The notes under the pieces were generated by a model. It was not told the origin of the DNA. It did not search any database and worked only from the letters and a program-made list of their open reading frames with translations. A program made the translations under genes and the position numbers. Shown here one piece after another: positions 1-9,681 of a DNA stretch of 34,836 nt (the first letter of the stretch is position 1; each line of letters starts with the position of its first letter). Where the stretch lies: NCBI GenBank assembly GCA_902596165.1, contig CACJSU010000014.1, forward strand, positions 1 through 34,836, in the 5' to 3' direction. The DNA is from an uncultured SAR86 cluster bacterium (GTDB taxonomy: Bacteria; Pseudomonadota; Gammaproteobacteria; Magnimaribacterales; D2472).

Positions 1-1561
1 CTATCAATTCAGAAAAAACTATTTCTTTTGGCATTTTGTAACTTGCTATATATTTTGAGGCAATATCTTTTATTTCATTGAGTGAGAGTTCAGAATTTTC
101 TCTCCTTTGAATTACAGCAACAACTTTTTGTCCCCATCTTTCATCTTTAACACCAACTACCAGGCAATCAAATATGTTTGGATGAGCTTTCAGAGCCATT
201 TCAACTTCTTCTGGGAATATTTTTTCTCCACCTGAATTAATTGAAACACTTCCTCTTCCAAGAAGAGTCATCTGACCATCTTCCTCATATTTAGCCATAT
301 CTCCTGGTATTGAATATCTTTCTCCATTAATCTCAATAAAGGTTTTTTTAGATTTTTCCTCGTCTTTATAGTATGCAACCGGTACATGTCCCTTTCTTGC
401 CAAATAACCAATAGTTGCCGTGTCACTAGGTTGGATTATTTCTAATGTTTCAAGATTTACAATTTCACTAAAGTTAGGTTTTGTAAATTTTGGACCCCCG
501 CCAGAATCTTTTAATTTTCCATCTTTCGTATGAATGTTTACACCTGTTGCTCCAGTTTCAGATGATCCCACTGCATCTATAAGAAAAAGATTTGGTAGAT
601 ATTCCAGGATGGTATCTTTGATGGACGCACTGAAAACAGATGCAGTGCTTGCCAGAACAAATAATGATGATAGGTCTAAACCTTTTTCTAATGCGGAAGG
701 GAGTGCGTCACAAAGCGGTCTTCCCATTGCATCGCCTGTGATAGTTAGATTCATCACTTTTTCTTTTGCAATAATTTCCCAAATATAATCCGCGTCAAAT
801 GAAATTTGATCATTAAGAATGAATTTCCAACCTGAAAAAAAAGCATTAAACGATTGCCATTGAGCAGCGCCATGCATGAGTGGAGCTAATGCAAGAGCAG
901 TTGTTTGGTCTTGCAAGCATTTATCTGCAAATGCCTCAGGAGTGGGATATTTTTCTCCAGTTACTGCATCAATGCCACCTCCTAGAGTCATCAGCACATC
1001 TTCCATACGCCAGACAACGCCTTTTGGCATGCCAGTCGTGCCACCCGTGTAGAGTATGTATCTATCGTCACCCGATCTTTCAACATTTAGTCTTGAATCA
1101 TCTTCGTTTGAGATAAGAGCCTCAAAATCAAAACTCTCTTCAATTACATCATCAGCCCCTGAGCCATCATTTATACAAATGAAATCTTTTAATAGAGGCA
1201 GATCATTTCTAATATTATTGAGTTTTTCACCAAACTGCTTGTGATAAAAGACAGCTTCCATGTCCGCGTTATCAATTAGATATTTGAGTTCCTCTTCTAC
1301 ATATCTATAGTTAATATTTATAGGAATTGCACATAATTTATATGCCCCAAGCATCACCTCAAGCCACTCTATGCAATTGAAGGCATAAATTCCGATATGA
1401 CTACCTTTTTTAATGCCAAGTTTTTTTAAGGCATTTGCTGCTTTGTTAGTTCGTGCATCTAACTCTTGGTAAGTTAGGCGAGTAGATCCAAGAACCACTG
1501 CTTCTCTATTAGGGATCCTATCTACAACTCCCTCAAAAATATCTGCAGCATTAAACTCCAT
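1..1561 (-). CDS. acyl-CoA synthetase (AMP-binding), 3' end cut by window edge
   Basis: An adenylate-forming ligase that would activate a fatty or steroid-side-chain carboxylic acid with ATP and couple it to CoA. Reading the minus strand from ATG at 1561, 520 codons stay open to the window edge. The translation starts MEFNAADIFEGVVDRIPNRE. It has the phosphate loop YTGGTTGMPKG near 1020-1051, a GSSETG acyl-adenylate motif near 540-565, and GRGSVSINSGGEKIFPEEVE in the hinge/C-terminal domain. The visible end is KMPKEIVFSELI, so only the last 15-30 residues, including the expected catalytic Lys, are missing. Its ATG overlaps the stop of the upstream ligase gene (TAATG), implying translational coupling. 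The YTGGTTG...VWR loop recalls actinobacterial FadD19-type steroid/branched-chain ligases; the family is firm, the substrate is a guess. Confidence 0.9.
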   Translation of the reverse strand, partial: MEFNAADIFEGVVDRIPNREAVVLGSTRLTYQELDARTNKAANALKKLGIKKGSHIGIYAFNCIEWLEVMLGAYKLCAIPININYRYVEEELKYLIDNADMEAVFYHKQFGEKLNNIRNDLPLLKDFICINDGSGADDVIEESFDFEALISNEDDSRLNVERSGDDRYILYTGGTTGMPKGVVWRMEDVLMTLGGGIDAVTGEKYPTPEAFADKCLQDQTTALALAPLMHGAAQWQSFNAFFSGWKFILNDQISFDADYIWEIIAKEKVMNLTITGDAMGRPLCDALPSALEKGLDLSSLFVLASTASVFSASIKDTILEYLPNLFLIDAVGSSETGATGVNIHTKDGKLKDSGGGPKFTKPNFSEIVNLETLEIIQPSDTATIGYLARKGHVPVAYYKDEEKSKKTFIEINGERYSIPGDMAKYEEDGQMTLLGRGSVSINSGGEKIFPEEVEMALKAHPNIFDCLVVGVKDERWGQKVVAVIQRRENSELSLNEIKDIASKYIASYKMPKEIVFSELI

Positions 1562-3135
1562 TAGACGTTTGAAGAATGATTTTCCCAGTAGGGATCTCTT
1601 AGTCTTCTTTTGTATAATTTACCATTTTCATCTCTAGGAAGTTTTTCAATAAAATCTATGCTTCTTGGTAGTTTCATTTTTGCAAGATTTTCCTGTGCAA
1701 AGTTCATTAGTTCTGCAAGAAGCTCATCAGAAGACTGGTAATCCTTGTTGAGCTCTACAACAGCTTTTACCTCTTCTCCCCACTCATCATTCGGAATCCC
1801 AAATACTGCAACATCAGCAACAGCGGGATGCATGAGAAAAGCACTCTCAATCTCAGCTGGGTATATATTGGCTCCACCAGATATAATCATATCTATCTTC
1901 CTATCACACAGAAATAAATATCCCTCATCATTTAAATATCCTATGTCACCAACAGTAAAGTAAACCTGATCATCAATAACTAAACGTTCTTTTTTTGTCT
2001 TTGCTTGATCACCCTTGTACTCAAATTTTGTTGCTTCACCAAGCTTCATAAAAACCGTACCTTGATTATCTGTTTCAGCTTCGGTTCCATCATCATTGAT
2101 AATTTTTATTTCGGCTCCCGGCCATGCTTTACCAACTGTTCCAGGAAACTTTGACCATGACTGAGCATCAACAACCGTTCCACCTCCTTCTGTGGCAGCA
2201 TAATATTCCCAGATAGAATTTCCCCACCATTCAATCATTGCTTGCTTAGTATGAATTGGGCAGGGCGCAGCAGCATGAATCATTGCACGAGTTGATGAGC
2301 AATCATATTTTTTTCTGGTTTCATCTGGCAACTGCAACAACCTATGAAATTGAGTTGGAACCATATGACTTGTTGTAACTTTGTATTTATCAATAAGATA
2401 AAGCATTTGCTGCGCGTCAAATTTTTCCATCAGAACAACAGAATGTCCATAATGTAAAGCTGCCGAAGAGTGAACCAAAACCGCAGTGTGATAAAGAGGA
2501 GATCCAACGATGTGAACATTTTTTTCCTGCGGTTGAATTTCAAAAAAACTCAGTATCATTGCAAACATGCTCAACACATCATCAGGGTCGCCAGGAACTA
2601 ATGCGCGTTTAACACCCTTTGGTTTTCCAGTTGTGCCAGATGTGTAATTCATGACTTGACCAGCAGTTCTTTCTTCTGGATTAGTCGTTGGTTGAGAGCT
2701 TATAAAATCATTTAAATGGGTAAATCCACTCATTGGAGTTGTGCTAATGCATCCTTTCTCTGGAAAATTAATCGCTGAAACAGCTTTTTGGCATGCTTCT
2801 TCCATGGCGGCGACTTCGCCAGAGGCAATAAATGCTTTCGCTCCTGAATCTTCAAGAATGTATGCTATTTCTGGTCCAGCTAGATGCCAGTTAATGGGGA
2901 CCATATAAAAGCCAGATTGCGCACATGCAAGGTAAGCTATGTAGTATTCAACGGAGTTAGGCAGGACAGTTGCTACTACATCACCGCTCTTGACTCCAAA
3001 CTCTCTCAAGGCATGGGTTAGCTGATTAGTTTTTGCAAGCAATTCACCTCTTGTCCATATCTTTTCAGATGGTTCAACGATGGCAATTTCATCAGGGTGT
3101 GAATTTGCAAATCTATAAAAACCTAATTCACTCAT
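1561..3135 (-). CDS. long-chain acyl-CoA synthetase (FadD-like AMP-binding ligase)
   Basis: A second adenylate-forming ligase, 524 residues, expected to make acyl-CoA from a free acid, ATP and CoA. Visible motifs are the phosphate loop YTSGTTGKPKG at residues 164-174, YYAATEGG at 311-318, the GDIGYLNDEGYLFLCDRKID hinge block at about 396-415, GGANIYPAEIE at 420-430, and the C-terminal catalytic Lys in RDENGK (K506). All catalytic motifs are present, so it should be active. It is first in a two-gene minus-strand operon with the partial ligase, which starts inside its stop codon. The 98-bp spacer to the divergent transporter gene should hold its promoter. The substrate cannot be read from sequence; overall style resembles the many FadD paralogues used for lipid or sterol breakdown. 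Confidence 0.93.
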   Translation of the reverse strand: MSELGFYRFANSHPDEIAIVEPSEKIWTRGELLAKTNQLTHALREFGVKSGDVVATVLPNSVEYYIAYLACAQSGFYMVPINWHLAGPEIAYILEDSGAKAFIASGEVAAMEEACQKAVSAINFPEKGCISTTPMSGFTHLNDFISSQPTTNPEERTAGQVMNYTSGTTGKPKGVKRALVPGDPDDVLSMFAMILSFFEIQPQEKNVHIVGSPLYHTAVLVHSSAALHYGHSVVLMEKFDAQQMLYLIDKYKVTTSHMVPTQFHRLLQLPDETRKKYDCSSTRAMIHAAAPCPIHTKQAMIEWWGNSIWEYYAATEGGGTVVDAQSWSKFPGTVGKAWPGAEIKIINDDGTEAETDNQGTVFMKLGEATKFEYKGDQAKTKKERLVIDDQVYFTVGDIGYLNDEGYLFLCDRKIDMIISGGANIYPAEIESAFLMHPAVADVAVFGIPNDEWGEEVKAVVELNKDYQSSDELLAELMNFAQENLAKMKLPRSIDFIEKLPRDENGKLYKRRLRDPYWENHSSNV

Positions 3136-3233
3136 TTGACTATCTTTGTATATTTATTCAATTAATAATTCTAACTTTGTAATCCATGAATGTAACCTAA
3201 TTATGTAAATTTCTATGTAATAATGATTGCCAA

Positions 3234-3956
3234 ATGGATAGCCTCTTTAGCAATTTAAATCAAGAAACTTTATGGTTATTGGTTGTTTTTTACGACTTAT
3301 CGCTAGCAATTTTTTTATATAGATTTTTTGGTAAGTATGGTTTGTATTGTGCCGTAATCTTGGGAATAGTCCTTGGCAACCTTCAAGGTGGAAAAGTTAG
3401 CGAATTAACCCTATTTGGAATGCAGTTCAATGTTAGCATGGGCGCAATTCTGTACTCTGGCATTTACTTTGCTACCGATCTTTTAAATGAGAAATTTGGT
3501 AAAGATGAGGCCAATCGAGCCGTCATGCTTGGATTTGTTGCAAACATAGCAGTAATGCTGACCTTGGTGCTAAGTACAAAGTTTCTACCCTCTGACCTAA
3601 CTGGATCAGCTGCAGAGGTCCATGAGGCTATTTCAGTTTTAGCATTTTATTCACCTATTTTTATTATTGGCTCTTTGACGGCATACCTTGTTAGTCAAAG
3701 ATTTGATGTATGGTTTTTTCATTACTTAAAAAACTTAACAAATGGAAAAAAGCTATGGCTTAGAAATAATCTTTCTACCATGGCATCCCAACTAATAGAT
3801 ACCCTGATATATCAATTTACCTGGGTTCTTGCCACAGATTTAACATTCACTCAAGCTTTTGCTATCTCCATGGCAAAATATGTTATTAAGGTTTTGATAG
3901 CGCTAATAGATACCTTGTTTATTTACTGGGTAAGAAATTGGGAAGTTAAATCATAG
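3234..3956 (+). CDS. VUT-family queuosine precursor transporter (YhhQ-like)
   Basis: A 240-residue integral membrane protein with about six hydrophobic segments, matching the VUT/YhhQ family that imports the queuosine precursors preQ0/preQ1 for tRNA modification. The diagnostic stretch is NNLSTMASQLIDTLIYQF at about residues 177-194, followed by a long C-terminal membrane helix. The amphipathic YFATDLLNEKFGKDEANRAV region (about 78-97) is also typical of the family. The start ATG at 3234 lacks an obvious Shine-Dalgarno sequence. It is transcribed away from the acyl-CoA ligases and followed by msrB after 56 bp. No queuosine biosynthesis gene lies nearby, which fits a salvage role. Family assignment is strong; the exact substrate is inferred from the family. 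Confidence 0.85.
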   Translation: MDSLFSNLNQETLWLLVVFYDLSLAIFLYRFFGKYGLYCAVILGIVLGNLQGGKVSELTLFGMQFNVSMGAILYSGIYFATDLLNEKFGKDEANRAVMLGFVANIAVMLTLVLSTKFLPSDLTGSAAEVHEAISVLAFYSPIFIIGSLTAYLVSQRFDVWFFHYLKNLTNGKKLWLRNNLSTMASQLIDTLIYQFTWVLATDLTFTQAFAISMAKYVIKVLIALIDTLFIYWVRNWEVKS

Positions 3957-4012
3957 TTTAGAAAACGCTTGTATGGATTATACTTATAGCAAAAGAAATT
4001 CTATTTACACAT

Positions 4013-4405
4013 ATGTCTAGCAAATCAAAAGAACAGCTGCTAAATGAACTTTCACCCGAGTCTTATTATGTAACTCAAGAAAGTGGGACAGAGCGACCTT
4101 TCACTGGTCAGTATTGGGATCATGTTGAGGACGGGATTTACACTTGTATTTGCTGTGGTGAGACGCTTTTTAAATCTGAAACAAAATTTGATGCAGGCTG
4201 TGGATGGCCCAGTTTTTATGAAGCTGCAGATAACAATAATATCAATGAATTAGAGGATTATTCTCTTTCAAGAGTCAGGACAGAGATTAGATGTTCAAAG
4301 TGTGATGCGCACCTTGGGCATGTTTTTACAGATGGTCCGCACCCCACAGGTTTGAGGTATTGTGTCAATTCAGCCGCATTAGATTTTGAAAAAGAAACAC
4401 CTTAA
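4013..4405 (+). CDS. msrB: peptide-methionine (R)-S-oxide reductase MsrB
   Basis: Reduces methionine-R-sulfoxide in oxidised proteins, using thioredoxin as reductant. The 130-residue protein is the usual length and carries the family landmarks: a zinc site made of two CxxC pairs (C45/C48 and C94/C97), the GCGWPSF block with a probable resolving Cys at C63, and the catalytic RYCVNSAAL block with C117. The LGHVFTDGP motif is intact. There is no signal peptide, so it is cytoplasmic. It ends 6 bp before the GTG start of murJ, so it probably heads or joins the murJ-ribF-ileS transcription unit. This is not a classical partner of that cluster in E. coli. Confidence 0.97.
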   Translation: MSSKSKEQLLNELSPESYYVTQESGTERPFTGQYWDHVEDGIYTCICCGETLFKSETKFDAGCGWPSFYEAADNNNINELEDYSLSRVRTEIRCSKCDAHLGHVFTDGPHPTGLRYCVNSAALDFEKETP

Positions 4406-4411
4406 AATTAA

Positions 4412-5959
4412 GTGACCGACAAAACTGCTTCCCATTTAAACTTTTTCTCAACCATTAAAGTGGGTGGTTGGACCTTAATCTCAAGAGTGGCTGGTTTAAT
4501 TAGAGACATCTTTACAACCAATCTGCTTGGGGCAAGTATTTTTCATGATATTTTTGTGGTTGTACTTAAAATTCCAAATGTTTTTAGAAAGTTCTTTGCT
4601 GAAGGGGCATTTAGCCAAGCTTTTATCCCAATATACTCTGAGTATTTAGGCAGCAAAGATGACAAGGGCAGTCAAGATTTTCTAAATGCTTTATTTGGTA
4701 TTTTGCTCTCAGCGCTCTTTATATTTACAGCCTTAGCTTTATTGTTTGCACCAATATTTATTTTGATATTTGCTCCAGGCTTTTATTTTGATATACAAAA
4801 ACAGGATTTAGCTGTCAGTCTTCTAAGAATTATGTTTCCTTATCTTGCACTAATTTCTCTTGTTGCTTTTGCAGCTGGCATTCAAAATTCTCATAATAAA
4901 TTTTCTATTCCAGCAATAACTCCCTTAATTTTCAATTTGAGTTTAATTGGTTCAGCATGGCTAGTTGCTCCAAAAATAGATATACCAGTTATGGCTCTTG
5001 CTTGGGGAGTGCTTCTAGCAGGATTTCTTCAATTACTTTTTCAGATTGCGCCTTTAGCAACGATAAAAAAAATCCCTGTACCAAAAATTGATTTTCAGAA
5101 CCCCGGAGTTAAAAAATTTTTTATTCTTATTCTTCCAGCTATTGTTGCGGGAGGCATAGCTCAAATAAACTTACTAATTGATACTATTTTTGCATCTTTG
5201 TTAATTACAGGTAGCCCAACCTGGTTATATGTTTCAGACAGATTAATACAATTCCCAATGGGAATATTTGCCATTGCTATTGGAACTGTTCTTTTGCCTA
5301 GCCTTTCAAAGGCTTATGCTCAAAAAGAAATTCAAGCTTATACTGAACAGCTCGAGCATGCGTTTAAGTTAGTTTTTTTTCTAGCCATCCCTTCGTTAAT
5401 TGGATTGGCTTTATTTGCATCCCCATTGTTGGCTACTATTTTTCAAAGAGGAGCTTTTTTGTGGAGTGACGTGCAGCAAGCCAGCTTGAGTTTAATAGGC
5501 TTCTCATTTGGACTACCCTTTTTTATGGCCATGAAAGTATTGGTTCCAGCATTTTTTTCTAGACAAAATACCAAAACTCCTATGTTGATAGCATTTTTAA
5601 GTTTATTGATAAATATATGTCTGAACTACCTATTAGCATTTTATTTTGGTTTAGGGCATCTTGGCTTAGCAATTGCCAGTTCTATTTCTGCGATAGTAAG
5701 CGTAATAATTTTAAGTTTTATTCTTAAAAGAGATGGGTTAATTTCTTTTTCTGGAATTTTAAGCGCCTTCTCTTTAAAAGTGTTAATAGCTAGTGTTGCT
5801 TTGATATCATTTTTATCAATCTTTAATCAATATTTTGATTTTGAATTATTTAGTCAAACTCAAAGGCTTTTGCATCTAGTTGCAGCCGTCATAGGTTCAT
5901 TAATAATTTATTTTGGATCAAGTTTTATATTAGGCGTTAGGCCATCTGATTTTAAATAA
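4412..5959 (+). CDS. murJ: lipid II flippase MurJ (MviN)
   Basis: Flips lipid-linked peptidoglycan precursor across the inner membrane. The 515 residues match the family length (E. coli MurJ is 511) and form about 14 hydrophobic segments. The N-terminal region reads STIKVGGWTLISRVAGLIRD, the typical MurJ start, followed by KIPNVFRKFFAEGAFSQAF, which holds the conserved Arg/Glu surface of TM2. The start is a GTG at 4412, chosen because it lies 6 bp after the msrB stop and gives the right N terminus; there is no good ribosome binding site, so initiation may depend on coupling with msrB. Its TAA stop shares its last base with the ribF ATG (TAATG at 5957-5961). The murJ-ribF-ileS order is standard in gammaproteobacteria. 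Confidence 0.96.
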   Translation: MTDKTASHLNFFSTIKVGGWTLISRVAGLIRDIFTTNLLGASIFHDIFVVVLKIPNVFRKFFAEGAFSQAFIPIYSEYLGSKDDKGSQDFLNALFGILLSALFIFTALALLFAPIFILIFAPGFYFDIQKQDLAVSLLRIMFPYLALISLVAFAAGIQNSHNKFSIPAITPLIFNLSLIGSAWLVAPKIDIPVMALAWGVLLAGFLQLLFQIAPLATIKKIPVPKIDFQNPGVKKFFILILPAIVAGGIAQINLLIDTIFASLLITGSPTWLYVSDRLIQFPMGIFAIAIGTVLLPSLSKAYAQKEIQAYTEQLEHAFKLVFFLAIPSLIGLALFASPLLATIFQRGAFLWSDVQQASLSLIGFSFGLPFFMAMKVLVPAFFSRQNTKTPMLIAFLSLLINICLNYLLAFYFGLGHLGLAIASSISAIVSVIILSFILKRDGLISFSGILSAFSLKVLIASVALISFLSIFNQYFDFELFSQTQRLLHLVAAVIGSLIIYFGSSFILGVRPSDFK

Positions 5960-6903
5960 TGTACTTAATTAGAGGAATAGGAAACATAGAAACTTTTAAC
6001 AGAAAGTTTCCAAATCAGTCAATGAGTGGAACCATTGGGAATTTTGATGGTTTGCATCTTGGGCATCAAGCAATTCTTAATCAGGTAAAAGATAAGGCTA
6101 GAGAGAGCTCAAGTGCGTCTTTAGTATTTTTTACAGAGCCGCATGCATCTGAGTATTTTGCAGCTAAAGATGAAAATTCTTCAGCACCTCCTAGAATTTG
6201 CCCTTGGAGAGAAAAAGTAAAGTTGCTAAAAAATTTTGGAATAGACTTTGCATTTTTTCTTCAATTTAATAAATCTTTAAAAACAATGACTCCACATAGT
6301 TTTCTTGATGATGTTCTAGCTCAACTCAACTTAAAACATTTAATCATTGGTGATGATTTTAGATTTGGAGCTGAGCGGGCTGGTGATTTTCAGCTATTAA
6401 AAGATTGGGGCAAGAGCAACGGAACAGAAGTAATTGCCAATAAAACAGTTACAAGAGATGGTTTAAGAATAAGCTCTACGAGAATAAGAGAGGCTTTGTT
6501 ACAGAGCAAGTTTAATTTGGCAGCGCAATTACTAGGGCGACCCTATACGTTTTCAGGAAAAGTGGTTTATGGAAAACAATTGGGTAGAACTATTGGAGTC
6601 CCAACAGCAAATCTATGGATACCAAAACAAAGACTTCCTATAGCTGGTGTTTATGCAGTCAAGTGTTCGTTGGCGGGAGAGTCTTTCAATGGAATTGCAA
6701 ATATGGGCATTAGACCGACAGTAGACGGATCTAAGCCTGTTCTAGAAATACATATATTTAATTTCAGTGAGTCTATATATGGCCAAAGATTGACTGTAGA
6801 ATTCAAAAATAAACTTCGTGATGAGAAGAAATTTGATAACATTAACCTATTAAAAGAACAAATTCTTCAAGACATATCTCAAGCTAAAGAAATACTGGAA
6901 TAA
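5959..6903 (+). CDS. ribF: bifunctional riboflavin kinase/FAD synthetase RibF
   Basis: Phosphorylates riboflavin to FMN and adenylylates FMN to FAD. The N-terminal nucleotidyltransferase half shows GNFDGLHLGHQ (HxGH-type motif, about residues 28-38), GDDFRFG (about 131-137) and the ISSTRIREAL motif (about 171-180). The C-terminal flavokinase half shows YTFSGKVVYGKQLGRTIGVPTANL-like blocks (split near residue 205) and GVYAVKC. The length of 314 residues is standard. It overlaps the murJ stop by one base and leaves 6 bp before ileS, so it sits inside a tight operon. No FMN riboswitch is possible directly upstream because murJ coding sequence is there. Confidence 0.97.
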   Translation: MYLIRGIGNIETFNRKFPNQSMSGTIGNFDGLHLGHQAILNQVKDKARESSSASLVFFTEPHASEYFAAKDENSSAPPRICPWREKVKLLKNFGIDFAFFLQFNKSLKTMTPHSFLDDVLAQLNLKHLIIGDDFRFGAERAGDFQLLKDWGKSNGTEVIANKTVTRDGLRISSTRIREALLQSKFNLAAQLLGRPYTFSGKVVYGKQLGRTIGVPTANLWIPKQRLPIAGVYAVKCSLAGESFNGIANMGIRPTVDGSKPVLEIHIFNFSESIYGQRLTVEFKNKLRDEKKFDNINLLKEQILQDISQAKEILE

Positions 6904-6909
6904 TTCTCT

Positions 6910-9681
6910 ATGAGCAAAGAATATCGGGATACTTTAAATCTCCCTGAAACTGATTTATCGATGAAAGCTGGTTTGCCCAGAAAAGAGCCAGAAATATTAG
7001 AATTTTGGAACTCTATTAGCCTCTATCAAAAAATTAGAGAACAAAATGCTCATAAGGAAAAGTTTATTCTTCATGATGGGCCTCCTTATGCCAATGGAGA
7101 CATTCATTTAGGTCACGCGGTTAATAAAACCCTTAAAGACATCACAATAAAATTTCAAAGCATGCTTGGAAAAGATGCGCCATATGTTCCTGGTTGGGAT
7201 TGTCATGGCTTGCCAATTGAATTAAATGTTGAAAAAAAACATGGGAGGGGAAGCGATCTTGTTAGAGATAAAAAATCATTTATTAAAGCTTGCAGAGAAT
7301 ATGCTCAATCTCAGGTTGATAATCAAAGAAATGATTTTATTCGATTGGGAGTATTGGGTGATTGGGAGAATCCATATCTATCATTAAATAAAAGTTTTGA
7401 AGCAGACACTGTTCGCGCGTTAGGAAGAATCATTGCTAATGGACATCTTGAGCAAGGAGAAAAACCTGTGCATTTTTGCATGGATTGCAGATCAGCTTTA
7501 GCCGAGGCTGAAGTAGAGTATCTGGATAAGCAATCCCATTCTATCGATGTGAAGTTTAAAGTGTTGCCCCAATCTATTGAGTCGCTTTGCTCAACATTTC
7601 AAGTTGATAAAGTTGAAGAAGCATATTTCGTAATTTGGACGACAACTCCATGGACTATCCCATCAAATGTTGCTGTGTGTATACATGAAGAAATTGAGTA
7701 TATTTTTGTTAGAGGCAATAAGGATCATTTTATTATTGCAAAAGAACTATTGGATGCATGCTCTGATAGATGGGGCATGGACCTAGAGATTATTGGATCA
7801 GTTTTAGGAAAAGAAATTACTGAGATCGTCATGGCTCATCCTATATATGAAAGGGAATCAAGGCTATTGCACGGAGACCATGTCACCACCGAGAGTGGGA
7901 CTGGTTGTGTGCATACTGCTCCAGCGCACGGGCTGGATGATTACTTTATTTGCATAAAAAATGGTCTTGAATCTGTAAAAGCTTTGGATAATCGTGGCAT
8001 TTTTAAAGAAGAATACGGACCATTAAGCGGCTTAAGCACTAAGAAAGGAGATCCAATTGTTATTGAATTATTGCAGGACAATAATGCATTGCTTGCTCAT
8101 CAACAATACAATCATTCTTACCCACATTGTTGGAGGCATAAGTCACCAGTCATTTTTATGTCAACCCCACAATGGTTTATCTCAATGAATAAATCTGGTC
8201 TTAGTGATGGAGCAGTTAATGCAGTTAAAGATGTAAATTGGGAGCCCAGCTGGGGAGAGGAACGCATTCTTTCAATGCTCGAAGATCGCCCTGATTGGTG
8301 TATTTCGAGACAACGAAGTTGGGGTGTTCCAATTACCCTAATTATTCATAATGAAACGGGTGAAATTCATCCTAAGCAGAATCTGCTTTTTAATCAAATT
8401 GCAGATATTATTGAGAAAGAGGGTATTGAGGGCTGGGATAATTTAAGTCTTGATTCCTTGATTGATGATGCTGATTCCTATTCTAAGGTTTATGACACCT
8501 TGGATGTTTGGTTTGATTCAGGCGTAACTCACATGTGTGTTTTAGATAAGTTGTATGGTGCAGATGTTGTTGCTGATCTTTATCTAGAGGGATCAGATCA
8601 GCATAGAGGATGGTTTCAATCGTCCTTGCTGACTGGCATTGCAACAAATGGCATGGCTCCTTATCACTCAGTTCTCACTCATGGATTCGTAGTTGACGAT
8701 GAAGGTAGAAAACAGTCTAAATCTTTAGGCAACACCATTTCACCTCAAAAAATTTGGGATACATTGGGCGCTGATATTTTAAGACTTTGGATTGCTTCAA
8801 CTGATTTTAGAAGTGAGATGGTCGCTTCTGATGAGATATTTAAGAGGGTTTCAGATCAATACAGAAGAATCCGAAATACCTTTAGATTTTTATTGGGTAA
8901 TATCAATGATTTTGATGCAAAGAAGGATTCAATTGAACTAAATAATTTACTTGAGCTTGATAAATGGGTTTTGTATGAACTCGCTCTTTTGCAAGAGGAT
9001 GTCAAGGAATTTTATAAAGCATATTCATATCACCAAGTTATTCAGAGAATACATAATTTCTGTGTCAATCAATTAGGCGGCATTTATCTAGATATTATCA
9101 AAGATAGGCAATATACCACTCAGGAAGATTCTGAGATAAGAAGATCAGCTCAAACTGTAATGCAATTAATTGTCAATCAGCTCGTTGTATTAATCTCGCC
9201 TGTTTTATCTTTTACAGCTGAGGAGATTTGGCAAGGCAATGATTTTCTTTTGGCAGAGGCAGATTCAGTATTTTTGGCAACCTTAAAAGATTTAGAAAGT
9301 TTTAAGAGCGATCTTTCAAATGAAGATTGGAAGAGAATGTTGGAGGTCAAAGAAGAGGTCAATCAAAACATTGAAGAGTCTAGAGCTGCTGGAATCATAA
9401 AGGGTTCATTGGATGCATCAATTGAGCTAATTCTTGATTCTGATGATTATAACTTAGTGAATAAGTTTGCCTCAGAAATGCATTTCTTTTTTATAGTTTC
9501 AGAGTGCAATATTCTGCAAGGAAATTCTTTCAAAATATCTGTGTCCAAATCAACTGCAGAGAAGTGCGTGAGATGTTGGCATAGAAATGAATCAGTTGGC
9601 TCCAATAGCAAGCATCCAGAATTATGTAATAGGTGTGTAGAAAACTTAGATGGCCCAGGAGAGGACAGAAGATTTGCTTAG
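6910..9681 (+). CDS. ileS: isoleucyl-tRNA synthetase
   Basis: A class I aminoacyl-tRNA synthetase that charges tRNA-Ile. It is 923 residues long, the normal bacterial length. The HIGH-type signature is in PPYANGDIHLGH (about residues 58-69), the editing domain includes WTTTPWTIPSN and GTGCVHTAPAHG, and the tRNA-binding tail has a zinc-binding CVRCWHR...CNRCVENL near the C terminus, ending GEDRRFA. The KMSKS loop reads KQSKSLGN (residues 601-605), so the usual Met is Gln. The zinc-tail architecture is the ordinary bacterial housekeeping type. It follows ribF by 6 bp and its 3' end overlaps the lspA start. Confidence 0.98.
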   Translation: MSKEYRDTLNLPETDLSMKAGLPRKEPEILEFWNSISLYQKIREQNAHKEKFILHDGPPYANGDIHLGHAVNKTLKDITIKFQSMLGKDAPYVPGWDCHGLPIELNVEKKHGRGSDLVRDKKSFIKACREYAQSQVDNQRNDFIRLGVLGDWENPYLSLNKSFEADTVRALGRIIANGHLEQGEKPVHFCMDCRSALAEAEVEYLDKQSHSIDVKFKVLPQSIESLCSTFQVDKVEEAYFVIWTTTPWTIPSNVAVCIHEEIEYIFVRGNKDHFIIAKELLDACSDRWGMDLEIIGSVLGKEITEIVMAHPIYERESRLLHGDHVTTESGTGCVHTAPAHGLDDYFICIKNGLESVKALDNRGIFKEEYGPLSGLSTKKGDPIVIELLQDNNALLAHQQYNHSYPHCWRHKSPVIFMSTPQWFISMNKSGLSDGAVNAVKDVNWEPSWGEERILSMLEDRPDWCISRQRSWGVPITLIIHNETGEIHPKQNLLFNQIADIIEKEGIEGWDNLSLDSLIDDADSYSKVYDTLDVWFDSGVTHMCVLDKLYGADVVADLYLEGSDQHRGWFQSSLLTGIATNGMAPYHSVLTHGFVVDDEGRKQSKSLGNTISPQKIWDTLGADILRLWIASTDFRSEMVASDEIFKRVSDQYRRIRNTFRFLLGNINDFDAKKDSIELNNLLELDKWVLYELALLQEDVKEFYKAYSYHQVIQRIHNFCVNQLGGIYLDIIKDRQYTTQEDSEIRRSAQTVMQLIVNQLVVLISPVLSFTAEEIWQGNDFLLAEADSVFLATLKDLESFKSDLSNEDWKRMLEVKEEVNQNIEESRAAGIIKGSLDASIELILDSDDYNLVNKFASEMHFFFIVSECNILQGNSFKISVSKSTAEKCVRCWHRNESVGSNSKHPELCNRCVENLDGPGEDRRFA

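Noticed and set aside
3136-3233. tRNA or small RNA in the 98-bp divergent spacer
   Set aside because: It is AT-rich with no cloverleaf, CCA end or stable hairpin visible; promoter boxes are too weak to call.
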